Shown here: in pieces, positions 1 through 12,740 of the stretch
How positions within the stretch are numbered: the first letter of the stretch is position 1
How the letters are laid out: each line of letters begins with the position of its first letter
Program-made: the position numbers and the translations under genes
Notes under the pieces: generated by a model
The model's database searches: none
What the model was told of the DNA's origin: nothing
What the model saw: the letters and a program-made list of their open reading frames with translations, nothing else
Assembly (NCBI RefSeq): GCF_019320115.1
Contig: NC_089591.1
Coordinates: 15,571,169 to 15,635,168, forward strand
Source: Miscanthus floridulus
Taxonomy: Eukaryota; Streptophyta; Magnoliopsida; Poales; Poaceae
DNA: 64,000 nucleotides
Direction of reading: 5' to 3'

Positions 1-2956
1 ATGTTTTGATTTTCTAAATTATTTTTCTAGATTTGAATGCATGTTTCAAAAATTCATATCTCAAGCTAGGTGTGTCCAATTTTGGTGAACCAAATTTTGT
101 TGGATTCCTCATGAAGTGTAGTATTTGATAAAAATATGAAATATACTGTTTAGGGTATTTTTCTAGGAGAATTAAATTGAGCAAGATAAGTGCTTTTAAA
201 GTAGTTTATATCTTGTAAAATGCATAACTTGAGCTAGAAAGGTGATAAAATTCTGATTAAAATTTTGATGGTCTTGTGTTGACATGCTCTAGCCAGGAAA
301 AATACTAAACCTATAGTAAGCATACTTGAAATATGGTCTTCATATTTAATCCTAATTAATTGCTAGTTTCTAGTGAAATTAATTAGGGTAAAAATACATA
401 ACATATGATCATACCAATTTTTACATAGTATTTTTATGCTAGGAGGAAAGTAATAAAAATATTAAATCTGTTGCTTGGCACTTTTCACTAAGCTAAACTA
501 TTTTTGCTAAAATAAGCCTATGTAAGTTGTCATTTTTGTAGAGGTAGCCACACTTATCCAAATGGCATGAAATTTGTAAAGTAGACTACTAAGGTCATTT
601 GCAGGCTTCTCTAATTTTCTCAGAATTTATTAAGCGCTAGAAATATTTACCCTTTAAATCACCTTATTATCTAAGGAAATTAATAAATGAATATAAATAA
701 ATTTGTATGCAAGTAGTTAATTATCATTTTATAATTCAACTAGGTGGTTGCATGTATAGTTTCTGTTTGGTGATGATTTCATGATGATAATGATCTTTTC
801 TATAAAGATGGTTAATAATAAAGTTGTAGATAACTTACTGATATACATTATGTTAAATTTTCATAGTCATTTGCCTTATGGTTTAAGAATTATAGCTTTA
901 AAAGTCTGCTATCAGAAATACTTGCTCTCTAGAAAGATTGAATTGTTTGATATAGATAACTGCTGAATAACATTAAGAGGATTAAAATAAACTTGTAGGA
1001 AATTTCATAATCTTTCCAGAATGTCCACAACCATATTATTTTGATGTGTATAACTCCAGTTATGATTAAAACAAGTGGTTGTTGTCTTGTAGTCCTAAAA
1101 ATAATTTACATAAGTGTTTGTTTAAGTTACTAGAGATGAGATATGCACCTACTCAGTAAAAGTAAATGTAACTTGTTATCACCTTAATCCAATGCTGTTG
1201 AAAATACTTATGAGTATGCATTCATCACATCATATCATATTATACATATCATCATATATACATTCGTAATATCTTATTTCATACTCATGCATATAGGATC
1301 GTCCGAAGGGATAACCCTTTTGGAGTTCAATGAAGAAGAAGAGGAGGATCAGTAGGAGACGCCTCAGGCCATAGCTCTTGGAGAAGAGGAGCAAACTCTC
1401 GAGGACCTCCCTGAGTGCCTGGATCACTGGCCAACCTCTTTCCTCAAAGGCAAGCCTTGGAGCATTCTAAGTCTCCCATGTTTTACAAAATATCACTTGA
1501 GTCCTTTATGATTGATGCATTAGGTTATAAAAGTTCATTAGAAACACTTGATGCATAGAACTACCTTGTCTAGATACATATACCTTTAACCCTGTGTAGG
1601 TCTAGGATCGAATATATGCTTAGCCATGCTTAGACCGGTAGAAGTCAGGTGATTTCCTGTCACCTGCGAGATATAGGTGGATACCGAAGCACGATTGGCT
1701 ATATTTGCTATCATGGAAAAGAACTATGGGGTAATGTAAATGGAGGCCAGGCAGAGTCTATGTGTATGTTGACTCATGTGATTCCGTCTATGCCGATTAA
1801 GGACCATACTATTGTTGGCGCTTTTGTTGAGATTGAACGCATGCCTCTCACTTAGCTGGCCGGATAACTTGTTACGACCATGAAGCTGAGTAGCTCAACT
1901 CAGGTCGGTCCCTATTCTATAAAAGTGCGCACTCTAGATGGTAGTAAGGATGTGTGGGGGAGCCAGACGTGAGCCCAAGGGTAGGCTAGGCCTAAATGTC
2001 CTGGTAGCTGGTTGTCCCTAATTGTGCGGCACTGGGCGAACCCATAAAATGTGGACCTGAGTTGTACCAAAGGTGACCTAAGGTGACCATTGATCTACTC
2101 TGTCTGGGTTTGTGTTAGGAATTAATTCCTAGCTAGTTGAAATCGATTTGAATCATCATCTCTCCCAGACAGTGAGAAACTTGGCTAGTCCCAACTTCGT
2201 AGTAATTATATTATGGAAAGATGGTTATGATGAACATGGAATTATTGTACCAGCTATGGTTACTACTGTATGCTTCTAAATGATATACCATATGTTTGGC
2301 ATAGGCTAGTTGCGAATCTAGAGATGGATAGCTATAATTAACTTGATGACCGAATTATAACCATATACCTGAATTGGTAAGCTTTTTATGCAAAATGTTG
2401 TCAAGCTAGATCCAGTTATAAAGCCTTGCATAATCCTTGGAGTCACTTTATTTTTGGTTTATGATAGGTAAGTCTAGCTGAGTACCTTCTCATACTTAGG
2501 GTTTGATTCCCATTGTTGTAGATGGTATAGTTTATCATGGCTATTGCAAGAACTACTTCTGTCCTACCGTGGATAAGGAGTGAGCCCTAGGCAAGAATCT
2601 CTTATTAATCCTTCTCATATGCTTTTGTGGGTGTGATCATGAGCTGGCACTGTATTTGAACTATGATGGCAGATGTTAGTTTCAAACTCTAATTTGCTTT
2701 CGCTACTATTTTACTAAACTTGTTTTGTAATAACCTAGACTCGTACTCTGATGGATGAACTATAATTGTGAACTTTATGTAACGTGTGACATATATGTTG
2801 AATCATGTATGATCTTGGTTGTATGTTGATGGTTAATCGAGACCCTTAGCGGTACTCGATGGACTACCGGGTTTATATGGGCTCAAGTATGACAGTGCGA
2901 CCACTTGCGGGTTGCCATTGTACTTCTGCTCTTATAAATTGGTCGGTTCTGCTACA
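1..2956 (+). repeat. 3' part of a long LTR (Ty3/gypsy, Tekay/Del-like), cut by window edge
   Basis: AT-rich, non-coding sequence ending in CTGCTACA at 2956, a plausible LTR terminus. Immediately to its right the protease/pol reading of the minus-strand gypsy element (2957-5732) resumes mid-domain, so this block was inserted into that element. The general texture matches long LTRs of Tekay/Del-type grass gypsy elements as I remember them. The left end lies outside the window, so the TSD (CCTGG would be expected at 2957-2961) and whether this is a solo LTR cannot be checked. Short ORFs inside (for example 1649-1855) look fortuitous. Confidence 0.5.
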
Positions 2957-3008
2957 CCTGGTCATTGAACGCGATAGACAGAGTGATCATGCTTAGGGGC
3001 ATAACCTG

Positions 3009-3529
3009 TCATCCAGGGATGATCCCATGGAACGGAGAATGTGAGGGACGCAGTTTGCTTGCCTTGATGTTTAGCTTTTTGAACGCGCCCTTGTAAAGGA
3101 TGTTTATACCACTTCCTCCATCCATAAGTACTTTGGTCATTTTTATGCGTCTCACGACCGCACTGACCACTAGAGAGAATCGACCAGCCTTAATGACATG
3201 ATCGGGGTGGTTGTCCCTATTGAAGGCGATCAGGTGCTCTGACCATCTCAAATAAACAGGAACTGCAGGTGAGTGGCAAAGATGAGACATCGAGTTACCT
3301 TCTCGCGATGGCAGTCCTCATAGGACAATGGGCCCCCAAAGATGATCATGACGCCCTCGATGTTGGGGTAGCCACCTTTGTCATCCACATTGGCACCGTC
3401 CTTCGCCTTCTTCGAGCAACTGCCCTTCGTCATGTCTTTGCCAGCTTCGATGATCTCACGTTTGTAAGTATGGCAGTCCCTGGCCAAGTGATTCACTAGG
3501 AAGCCATCGTTTTGACATGTCTGGTTCAT
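3009..3529 (-). pseudogene. Gypsy gag C-terminal/protease remnant
   Basis: Two overlapping minus-strand frames (3529-3248 and 3290-3009) together give a decayed gag tail (HLARDC, then a segment containing IFGGP) followed by the aspartic protease region. The protease shows LRWSEHLIAFNRDNHP, then VLMDGGSGINILY with the D-G-G active-site loop of many plant gypsy proteases, and LRPSHSPFHGIIPG. A frame change lies between 3290 and 3248, and a TGA follows HGIIPG. Downstream of the stop, the frame still reads PLSMITLSIAF, the usual continuation, until the insertion at 2957. The homology is clear, but the gene is dead. Confidence 0.75.
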
Positions 3530-3766
3530 GACCTCATCGAATTTTGCATGGCCTCTGTAGCTTTGTTTGGATTAATTGCCTTCTTGTTTCTCGGCGTTGG
3601 CCATGAGCTCGCCTCTATGCTTATGATCCTTCTTTATCGATGGGGATTGGTCTGTGTCATCGGGGAGTCATGATTTATATTTGCCATTACTGGCATTAAA
3701 GCAATCTTCGCCATCGACATACTCATGGGCTAAGGCAAACATGTCACGGAGACTAATGTTCTTCCT

Positions 3767-4111
3767 TCACCCAATGTCCCGAATAAGGGGTTTACTGTCG
3801 ACGCTAGTGGTAAAGGCGATGATGATCCTAGCATTAGGGACGTCCTTGAGTTTGTTCTTATGCTGTGTAAAGCGCTTTATGTAATCAAGGAGACTCTCGC
3901 TAGTCTTGCGTTTGCATCCTAGGAGGTCCCACGAGGTGCTTGGCTTAGTGTAAGCCCCCTCAAAGTGATTACATAATGCCTTTTCGAGGTCAGCCCATTG
4001 CTTGATCGTGCCTTTTCGAAGGTTGTTTAGCCAGTTTCTGGCAAAATTAGTGAGGTAGATTGGAAGATATTGAATCATGAAAAACATGTCTGGTGCGAAT
4101 GCTGCTTTCAT
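3767..4111 (-). pseudogene. Gypsy gag (capsid-like domain) fragment
   Basis: A 114-residue minus-strand frame matches the retrotransposon gag domain. LPIYLTNFARNWLNNL, then W-ADLEKALCNHFEGAY, then ESLLDYIKRFTQHKN and IIIAFTTSV follow the usual spacing of plant gypsy gag (single-copy core of about 100 residues). The N-terminal part upstream (4112-4502) is in other frames and partly unreadable, so the gene is frameshifted. In an active element gag would form the virus-like particle. The protease fragment lies downstream on the same strand. Function is not expected. Confidence 0.75.
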
Positions 4112-5732
4112 GGCAAGTTGGTAGATAGTTTACTAGCCAAATCTTTGGGTCTATCTCACCGTCGTATTTCTCAATGTTCGGAGCACGGAACCTATGAGGC
4201 ATTGGAGCCGATTAGATTCGGTATCCAAACACAAGGGTCCTACCAAGTCATAGAATCACCCTCAACGACGCGTGGCACCGGCTCGGGTCAGTTCCTAGGA
4301 TTTCTCCAATCATGATGGGTACCGCCCTCGCCATCAAAGTAGTAGCTACTCCCTGAATCATCATTAGCCCTGTCATCTTCATGACTCCCTCTATTTGTAG
4401 AGTGCCCTCCGCCACCGCCTCCTCAGCCCACCACCTCCCTATCCGCCTCCATTGTCGCCTAGTTACGGGGCAGGACCTTGGTGGCGTCTGAGATTGTGCC
4501 ATGGGGATCTATTAGACCGGTTGGGTGGACAATCCACTGAGTTTTGAGGTGCATGGCTATGTGTGGTAGACGCATCACTAGGTACTGGTATGCGGTCGGT
4601 AGCGGCCGCTATCAGCTCTTGAATCCATTGGAAAGCCTATCGGCCCTCTTCAGTGGATGGCTGCGGCATCACCGCTGCTTCCCTCATGGCCTCAGCCAAG
4701 TTTTGCTCAGTGTTAGAAAACACTAGAGCTACTCATAGAATGTCGTTGTTGGCCTATCATCCCTGAGCCATGTTCTGCTGTTGGAGCTGACATTGGAGTT
4801 TCCAATTTTCATCTGCTAACATGTCATTGTGATTAAACAGACGATCCCGAGCCTGCTGGCTGGTCTTATAGGGTGCAGCATAATCAAAATCAAAATGATC
4901 ATGGGGAACGTCGAGGGTGATGTACCTATTCCCCTTGTAATCATTTTCATTGAGATAGCAACTGTGTGAATGCAAGATGATGTCATCATCATCAATATCC
5001 GTGTGGTTAACTCCATGTGACTGGTAGCGGTTGTATAAAGAAAGGCGTGAAGCCACGGTGTTAATGAGTTTAGTGGCTCTAATGTAATGCAGGCAATCGC
5101 TCTCAATGGAGTGGTCTGATTGTTCTAGGACGGTGCTGCCCTAGCTAAGATTGTGGATGGTGACGCTGACTAGGTTCGAGTTAAGGCCATCATCACTGTG
5201 ATTCCAATCAGTATGACGCGGGTTCTTTGGATTCTCCATAGGAGATCCAAAAGGTGGCATGATAACCTAAAGAAGCTGGATTGGGCGAGTTGTCGCCGTG
5301 TGTGTTAGTACTCATGAGGGTCAGGAATGAATTGGATTGGGTACCACATTCGTTGTTAGTACTAGATCCCTGATCTTGCAAAGGAAAAGAGTGGTGTTGA
5401 GTCTATGCTCTTGGCCGGGTTTAGCCAAAAGCTGATCATGGAGGGTTAGACGACAGGCGATGGCGAGTGGCCCTCTATCGATAGCCTCCTCTAGACTGGC
5501 GGCAAAAACTCAGATCTGGAGCGACTGCTCCTCCTCCCGTTCAGTTGGCTTGGGCTCCCGCAGGCACAGGTCCCCAAACCAGTTGGCGATGAAGTCAAGC
5601 TTACCAAAGATGATCCTCGTGCCTAGCTATATCTTCTCTAGTTTGTTGTCGAAGTCGAAGACAATTCCCATCTGAAACACAAAAACAAATCTGAACGTGA
5701 AAGGCCCCTACCTAACGCGCCAACTATCGGAT

Positions 5733-6190
5733 TGTTTTGCTTCGGCAATATCCAGCAATGTGATCACATAGATGGAATCAGATGGTAGCACATGAGACAA
5801 AGATTTATACTGGTTCAGGGTGCAGTGCGCACTAATCCCTACTCTAGTGGTGCGGCTGCTCTTGTATTTGTATGCTCAATTATAGGGGCTATTGCTCCTA
5901 TCTACGAGGTAGATGGAATAGGTGGAAGATGGATGATATCGATCCCAAGCCTGAGGCCTCTACCCTCCTTTATATAGGCAGGAGAGGTAGGGTTACAGGG
6001 AGGGCGATCGGGCCAACAGATTATGTTCCTAGTTTGTTACAACAGATTGATCCTAGCTATCGTCTAGATACGCCTACCTTGGTTTACCTTGATCTCCATG
6101 TTGGTTAATCCCTTCAGTCCTTACGAGCCTCCTCCTTGATAGCTGCTGGGCCGATAGCTTGGTGGTGGTCATATATACAAGCGGTGTAGG
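5733..6190 (-). repeat. Gypsy LTR, first segment (split by CACTA)
   Basis: On the plus strand the LTR starts TGTTTTGCTTCGG at 5733. It is interrupted at 6191 by a CACTA element and resumes at 10517-10543, ending CATATCTCTGACA. On the minus strand the LTR therefore begins TGTCAGAGATATGGGCCAG, a start I recognise from grass gypsy LTRs. Removing the insertion and one AGG repeat leaves an LTR of about 482 bp. The element body lies to the left (minus orientation), so this is the 5' LTR. Confidence 0.75.
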
Positions 6191-9100
6191 CACTACACCA
6201 CAACACCGCTTCACCGTCAGACATCTGACCCTAAAAATTATATTTGGCGATGGATGATCTGACGCTAAAGATAACTCAGAGACCATCTCACGCTAAATCC
6301 TTATTTAGCGATTCAATGTCTGTTGGTATACGTATTCACAATCACCGTTTGCTTTTTGTCGCTAAAGTGACTTATATCGTCATACAATCTATCGCTAAAA
6401 AATGGTCCCACTTGAGCCCAGCTCGAGCGTGAATTTTAGCCCAGCCCATAGAGTACAAAGGGAAACGTTTCTACCCTAAATCAGCATCGCCGCTGCTCTT
6501 CTCAATCCCAATTCTCTCCCAAATAGCCGCTCTATTGGCTAGTGCTAGCTCTAGCCTCGCGTGACCCACCTCAGTCCCAAGCGTCGGTGCCCCATCCACC
6601 ACTTCAGTGAGTTGCCCCATCCCTATCCCCATGACCCTGCCTCCAGCTGCCTAGCACCTTTGGTGTCTGACCTCCTGCCTAGCCACCTCCGCCCTCTAGC
6701 ATTTTGGTGTGGCTATAGGTTGACTACCCCCTCCCCGGCCCTCCGCATCTCTCTCCCTCAGATTCGACTCCTCCCTCCCCACTCTTCTCTCTCCCTACTT
6801 CCTATCCTCTCTCAGATCCAGAGGCCGAGCATGGTGGTGGCAAGCTCCATGGCAGCGATAGGATGCTGGCTTTTACTCCATCTCGTCGTCCTCCTACTTG
6901 CAAGGAAGCAAATCGAGAAGGCATTGGAGACCTAGGGTTTGAGAGGTGTGGCGGCTATAGGTTCATGGGAGGATGGAGAGGAGGTTGCAGTGCGGACAGA
7001 ATCCCTCATGACAGGTGGCGACTAGGTGGGATGGGGGCGCCACGGTAGTGGTGGAGCCCCCTCGATGACCACGCCGCTAGCCCCGAGCTCGCCTTCCTCG
7101 ACCCATGTTTTCCACATATCTCCCTTTGTTGTCTCCTCTCCCCAAATTGATATGGTTCCTTCATCTATGATGGCTGCAATTTCCTATGAATTTCCCCAAA
7201 CTAAGAACATAAAGGTCCTTTACCTATAGGGATTTTGCTATGTGTGACTGGCTCCTATCATCTACATAGTATAGGTAGCTCATCTTCATAGATAGTTTGA
7301 TTCCCTTTTGACTCGATAACCTAGGTTTAGTTTCTATATGTTTCTGAGTGCATTCATTCCTTCATTAGGGGTTATCAGTTAGTAGATCACTGGTGGATGC
7401 TAGAAATGTGGATAGGGTGCTTGATGTTTTCTGTATTTCACAGAACCTGAACTAACAAATAAAAAAATCCTATTGAAAGTATGCCTTTTCGAATTTATTT
7501 CAAAGGCTAGAAATGCCTGTAGGCTGCAGCTATATATATCCATATGCTTGAAGTATGTTGTGTTATGCCTATAGGCTAGAAATGCCTACAGGTTGTATGC
7601 TTTAAGCAGTCTAGATATCATATTCTGATACGTGTTACAGGTTTTTTCAAGGTTCACATAATCAACAGCACATGTAACTTATGGTAGTGACGTAGTGTCA
7701 TCTAAGTGCATCAGCTGATTCTTTCAATTTTTTCTGTATTCTTTTAGATTGGAGGACCTTACCTGGCTGTATACCTCTAAGTGCATCTAAGTTCACTCCT
7801 TTGAGTTAATATGTTCTGAGTCCTGTTTATATATTAATTGCTTAGTTCCTTCTTGTTTGTATAAACTCATCTATGGGATACTATTGCTTAGGAAATACTC
7901 TAGGTCACTTTGTGGTTCTTATACCTCAATCCTTGCTTATTGATAAACCTGAGAACATAAACTGGGAAAGTTATGCAAGAGGTGTTGTTTATGCACTGTA
8001 GAATAGTGGATATGATCTAAGGAAGGTAACCCATTACAGTCCATATTGTGAAAGGTCTTGATAGTTCAGGTATTATATGATCTAAGGAAGATAACTATTT
8101 CTTGTAGGGTATCATAGGATTGTAGAAATTCTGAGATAAAATTCTATATTTCTGACAGAATGATAGAATTGTCATAATATTTTTTGATAAATTGTTTACT
8201 CTTGTCATGTTTTTCAATTATCTTGTTGTTTTCAGTTAGATGCCCCTTTTTCTGATCCTTCAAGCTAATACTTGCGCCTTCTAAAGTTTACCACTACAAT
8301 GAACTATGCTTCTTCTTAATGGTCATAGTACTACAATACTAATAATTCAGAAAGCTTGAGCCTTCGTATCTTATAGATGCTTTCTTTTTCTTAGTTAATA
8401 TGCACTGAGTGCTAACCTTCTCCTTTTATATGGACTGCTTCTCTTCTTTTATCAGGTTTGTCTATCTTTATGTGCTTCCTTTGCTAATTCACTGCATATG
8501 TGCATCCTCTCTAGCTTAAACAATTTTTGTTTTTGTCTGTTAAGACATTTGTCAAGCAGAATAATCTTCTAAAATCGCCATTAGCAGTATTTGTGTATGC
8601 TCACTCTTACATAATGCCAATTAGCAGCAGTTGGATAGCTAGGCTAGTTAAGTTTTGAACTTCATTTCACTCTACTCTGAGGGCCTGTTTGCACAACTTT
8701 TGATTTTGTAGAGGCTGCTTTTTGAAAATTTTTGTGAAAAGCAGATTATGCTTATTCTGCTTACTCTTGGTTTCTATTTATTGATAAGTTGCAGCAGGTC
8801 ATGAGATCCAGCTGCCAGCACTGTGACTGAGGTGAGCTCTAGCCCATCCCTTATCTCGACTTAAAGTGAATGCAAACCTATAGAACATGCTAAGCTACAT
8901 CTGAATTTTAGACTTACTAGATCATTTATGTGGACTGCAACCTCTCCATACAAGATCTATAAAATACCTACAAGTTCAGTTATGCATCTTTGTTTTGGTT
9001 TCATATTTTCAGTTATCCTTTATGTGGACTGCAGGCTCTACATACATACAACTTTTGAAATAAGCAGTAACCAAGGGAACCAAGAATAATGGTATGTAGT

Positions 9101-10516
9101 TTACTTGACTTGCAGCTAGGTATCCTGAATGTTTCTCTAGTTTTTTATGCAATGTGGTTTTCAAAAAAAAATCAGGCCTTACCAGGGCATATTACACTGC
9201 ATATCATTTACACTTTTATGCCATGATTTAAGATTAGTAAAGAGCTTCCAGTTCATCATTTTTGTTCATAGCAAGTTTATGCCTCCCTTACATAGCTGCC
9301 TACTTTTAGATCTTTACTATGCTATGTAGCTGTCATCTGAAGAACTTGGAAACCAAATCAAGATTTGATGATGCCTTAGAAGAAAGGAAGACCTAGCATT
9401 AGTGGATTCTTACACTAAGGTAACTAAGGGAATGATTTTTCCACATACAAAGAGTTGTACTGTGATGCCTTACTATGTTCCGTGTAAATTATATATCTAT
9501 CCATCTGTGTTGGAGGACAAGTAAGATGAGGCACAGATAGTTTGAACAAGTAATTTGATGTACATCTGTAATGCAATGTCTGTTATATCCCTTTAATTTT
9601 TAATTTTAATTTTTTTGTGAATTTAAGGATCAGTTCTTTTTTTACTTTGATAATGTAGATTTAGAATCTAGAGACAAGTGATTTTAAGGACAAGTGCTAT
9701 ATTTTGTTGTTGTTGTTTTTTGCTACACATACAACCTGTTGTATTGATCAATGTAAATGGTAAAAATTTAATCTCCACACAAACTAATGTATTTGCTTGA
9801 GTATATATGACATGCTCAATACGCAAACTATGTTTCCATTTTCTGAATTTGTCAATTCTTAATGCTTTACTGTGTTCTGCATTCATACTATGATTTTTAT
9901 ATTTTATGCTAAATAAATGTCATGTACTTTCTTATTATTTCAATTGCAATCACTACTTTTAGTAGCACAAGGCACATGCTTCCACAACCAGATTGGCTTG
10001 GATGGTTTTGGAAGATGTTCTTTGTCTCTACAGGAAGTAGATGTGGTGAGCTTACCTATGTGAGCTATTGTAAACTTTTGGTCAAATTTGTGAAAATGCA
10101 TGTATCTTTATTGAAGTTGATTCTAGTTGTGTATTTGCTGAATGAACTTTTGAAGCTCAGTGTAACATTTGTAATAATTATTGACCGATCAATTTTTATT
10201 TTTTAACCATTTAAAACTAACTGTTGGACCATATGTCGCTAAAACTATATGTAGCATCAAATGATCTATCGCTAAAGAGTAGCAGCGGGGTGTCTGTCGC
10301 TAAAGAGTAGCAGCAGGTTGTCTATGGCTATAAAAATTTAGGGCAACGGACTATCTGTCGCTAAAAGTACTGTCTGTCGCAAAAGATTTTTAGCGATAGG
10401 ACTTACACCGTCTGTAGAAGTTTGCCGCTATAACTTTTTAGCGTCAGATTGTCTGTCGCTGTAACCACTTTTAGCGTCAGACCATCCATCGCTAATCTTG
10501 GTGTTGTGGTGTAGTG
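6191..10516. mobile_element. Non-autonomous CACTA element with perfect TIR and 3-bp TSD
   Basis: The left end is CACTACACCACAACACC (6191-6207) and the right end is its exact complement, GGTGTTGTGGTGTAGTG (10500-10516). AGG at 6188-6190 and again at 10517-10519 is the 3-bp target duplication typical of CACTA elements. The subterminal zones (about 6215-6400 and 10230-10500) are dense in short repeats of the type CTGTCGCTAAA in both orientations, as expected for transposase-binding arrays. I find no transposase frame. The interior holds a CT- and GC-rich leader-like stretch at 6480-7230, possibly a former promoter/first exon, then about 3 kb of AT-rich sequence with no feature I can name. It sits inside the gypsy LTR. 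Length 4326 bp. Confidence 0.9.
10230..10500. repeat. CACTA right subterminal repeat array
   Basis: Short direct and inverted copies of a TCTGTCGCTAAA-like motif and its complement TTTAGCGACAG, next to the right TIR of the 6191-10516 element. A matching but sparser array lies at 6215-6400. Confidence 0.8.
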
Positions 10517-10543
10517 AGGTACCCCTGGCCCATATCTCTGACA
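10517..10543 (-). repeat. Gypsy LTR, second segment
   Basis: This 27-bp remainder of the split LTR begins with the duplicated AGG and continues TACCCCTGGCCCATATCTC, ending GACA. On the minus strand it is the LTR 5' end (TGTCAGAGATATGGG...). It proves that the CACTA element entered an existing LTR. Confidence 0.75.
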
Positions 10544-10698
10544 GATTGGTAAGAACAAAGAGATCTAGGAAGGATGGGAGGTAGAGAGCTGAGAGAAATA
10601 TCTGTCATGAGGGAGAGAATGGAGAGAAAAGGGGTGTCTACCCAATGTGGGAAAGTTATTTGGATCCAATACAAATTTTAGGTCCGAGAGTTACGGAT

Positions 10699-10913
10699 CA
10701 CTGCTGGTGGGTAATAGCACCCAAAGTGATACCTATTACTGTCAGGTTCTATTATCAACTGATAGTGATAATTATTTGTCACTATCAGTCAATTTTACAA
10801 TTCAGCAGTGATAGGGTTGTTGCTTATGAACCAGTAGTGATACCCCTATCACTATCAGTCCAAAATTGCTCGACAGTGATAGGCCTATAGTGATTATCTG
10901 TTTTGGCATAGTG
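10699..10913. repeat. Short repeat with CACTA-like ends, possibly MITE-like
   Basis: The right end, read inward on the minus strand, is CACTATGCCAAAACAG; the left end is CACTGCTGGTGGG. The interior has at least five copies of a TATCACT / AGTGATA motif in both orientations, resembling CACTA subterminal arrays. The two ends do not match well and the flanking triplets (GAT, TGA) differ, so this is a diverged or truncated element. The 155 bp to the left (10544-10698) show nothing recognisable. Confidence 0.35.
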
Positions 10914-12130
10914 TGAGGTCAGTCTGAGAAAGAGTTGGAAGCAATGCACAACGTACTTTGGATGTTGGCATTGGAGTTATGCATCAAAGATTGAGTAGAG
11001 AGGATGCACAAATGCGGTGGAGAGCTAAAGAGAACCAGAGCTCTCCGGTGATGCACCAAAGAGAGAACCAGAGAATATGGGTGGAGCAAGGAGGTCCTAG
11101 TCCCTTGTTCACAATGTACTAGAATTGTCCAACAATGAACTATTGGAACTACAAGATAAATAACTTTCTAGTGGTCGACAATGGATAGTTCACATGTGAG
11201 GGCACCAAATTTCTCCATTGTGGTCATCAAAGAGCTCTAGCGCTCACTATGAAAGCAACCCTTGCTTCTAACCGATAATTAAGTTGGTTGGGGCTCTATA
11301 TACCCCCATATCCGACTATTTGTAGTGTGTTGAAGCTTGAGAAAGCTATACTTGAGTTAAGTCTCAAACATTTGCGCTCTAACCACCAGTGCGCTTAAGA
11401 GAAGATTAGACGATTCGCAAGGGCTAAGATTAGTGCTTAGACTAGTTAGAGACCGTATTAGCACTTGTTGTAGGTTTAGGCCCTATGTTTAGTGACGTTT
11501 GTATACCTCCTTGCTATTAATGCCTTGCACGCACCTATAGTTATACACATAGGGCTTGTAATCTTCCAAGATTACACCAACTGAATTTATGGTGTCGTTG
11601 CAGGCAGTATACGAGAATGAGAGGCCATTGGTGATTTGGCCAAAACCTCTCCATAGTGAATATGGTGGGGAGGAGTCTAGAAAAGAGGCCACACAGAGAC
11701 CACTTGCACATGGGCAATGGTCGTGGATTATCCACGGAGTTAACCAACCAGGGAGATGATCCATACGAGGACATCCTTGTGAGAGGCTCCAGCGAAGACC
11801 AGTCAAAACAACAAGCTTTACGATTACTCAGGAAAAATTATCACGTGGGAATTGGATCCTCTAACTCAATTTACATATTCAGATTTATTTATTGCATTCC
11901 TTGTTATGCGCTTTACCTTTCTAGTCTAGCTACAATTAATTGATAGGATTAGAACCTAGGGTGCAAAATTGTTTTTGTGTTAGAGATAGCACACTTAGAA
12001 AATCTAGTGCACATCTAGATTACTACATAGATCTTGTGTAGGATTTTATAAGTGGTTTGGGTTTTTGAGTGAGGTGTCATAATTCACCTCATCTTAGGTG
12101 TCATGATCTCTACACTATCCACGTATTGTC
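10914..12130. other. Intergenic, repetitive-looking, no gene recognised
   Basis: The sequence has the texture of degraded retroelement leader or LTR (for example CCGGTGATGCACCAAAGAG around 11050), but I cannot assign ends, a PBS or a domain. Overlapping short frames at 11489-11943 on both strands lack any motif. It is the target into which the TRIM at 12131 inserted. Confidence 0.4.
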
Positions 12131-12740
12131 TGTTAGAGTGCGCAGCAGGAATCCGACCTAGCTCGCTATAGCCACGAGCCGGCGCTCATCGGGCTCAAGT
12201 CCATCAGATCCCACAACATACCTAAGCTTCAGGCCTAACTAAACCCAAAAGACTAGTCTGATAGGTGAGGACTGCCCGCGGCTTATATATTGTGCTCCCC
12301 CATCATCAATTGCCGATGTGGGACTAAACCTAACAATCTCCACCGTCACATATCAGACCCAACTCTTCGCATCACAAAACCTCGTATGATCTCTAGAAGA
12401 CGTTATCCAGACCCCGAGTTCAACGCTTCATATCACACACAACCCATGTGACCTTAGAGACGTTAACGGGCTCCTTAGTCACCATGTGACCCCTGAGATT
12501 TTCCAGGTTTTTCTGACCATGAGCTCTGATACCACTTGTTAGAGTGTACAGCCGAATCTAACCCGGCTCGCTATACCCACAGGCAGCCGACGCCCCTCAT
12601 GCTCAACATCGGAGCCCACAATATACACAAGCCTCAGGCCTAACTCAACCCAAAAGACTAGCCTGATAGGTGAGAGCTATCCGTGCCTTATATATTGTGC
12701 TCCCACACCATCAATTGCCGACGTGGGACTAAACCTAACA
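12131..12740 (-). mobile_element. Complete TRIM (terminal-repeat retrotransposon in miniature)
   Basis: Two direct LTRs, 12131-12335 and 12537-12740 (about 205 bp each), begin TGTTAGAGTG and end AAACCTAACA on the plus strand. Exact 5-bp target duplications TTGTC lie at 12126-12130 and 12741-12745. Between the LTRs is about 200 bp of non-coding sequence. Next to the right LTR, the minus strand at about 12535-12522 reads TGGTATCAGAGCTC, the classic initiator-tRNA-Met primer-binding site. Next to the left LTR, the minus strand carries a purine stretch (GGTGGAGAT), a candidate polypurine tract. Orientation is therefore minus. The LTRs differ at many sites, so it is not a fresh insertion. It encodes no protein and would depend on another element's enzymes. 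Confidence 0.92.

Larger units (their letters stand above)
2957..5732 (-). mobile_element. Internal region of a Ty3/gypsy retrotransposon (gag-protease remnant)
   Basis: Minus-strand order is LTR (5733-10543), untranslated leader, gag (about 4500-3767), spacer, protease (3290-2957). Just inside the LTR, the minus strand at about 5728-5703 reads TTGGCGCGTTAGGTAGGGG, a primer-binding/leader motif common next to grass gypsy LTRs. Coding frames are broken by stops and shifts. Reverse transcriptase and integrase are absent because the element is interrupted at 2957 by another LTR. It is defective. Confidence 0.75.
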
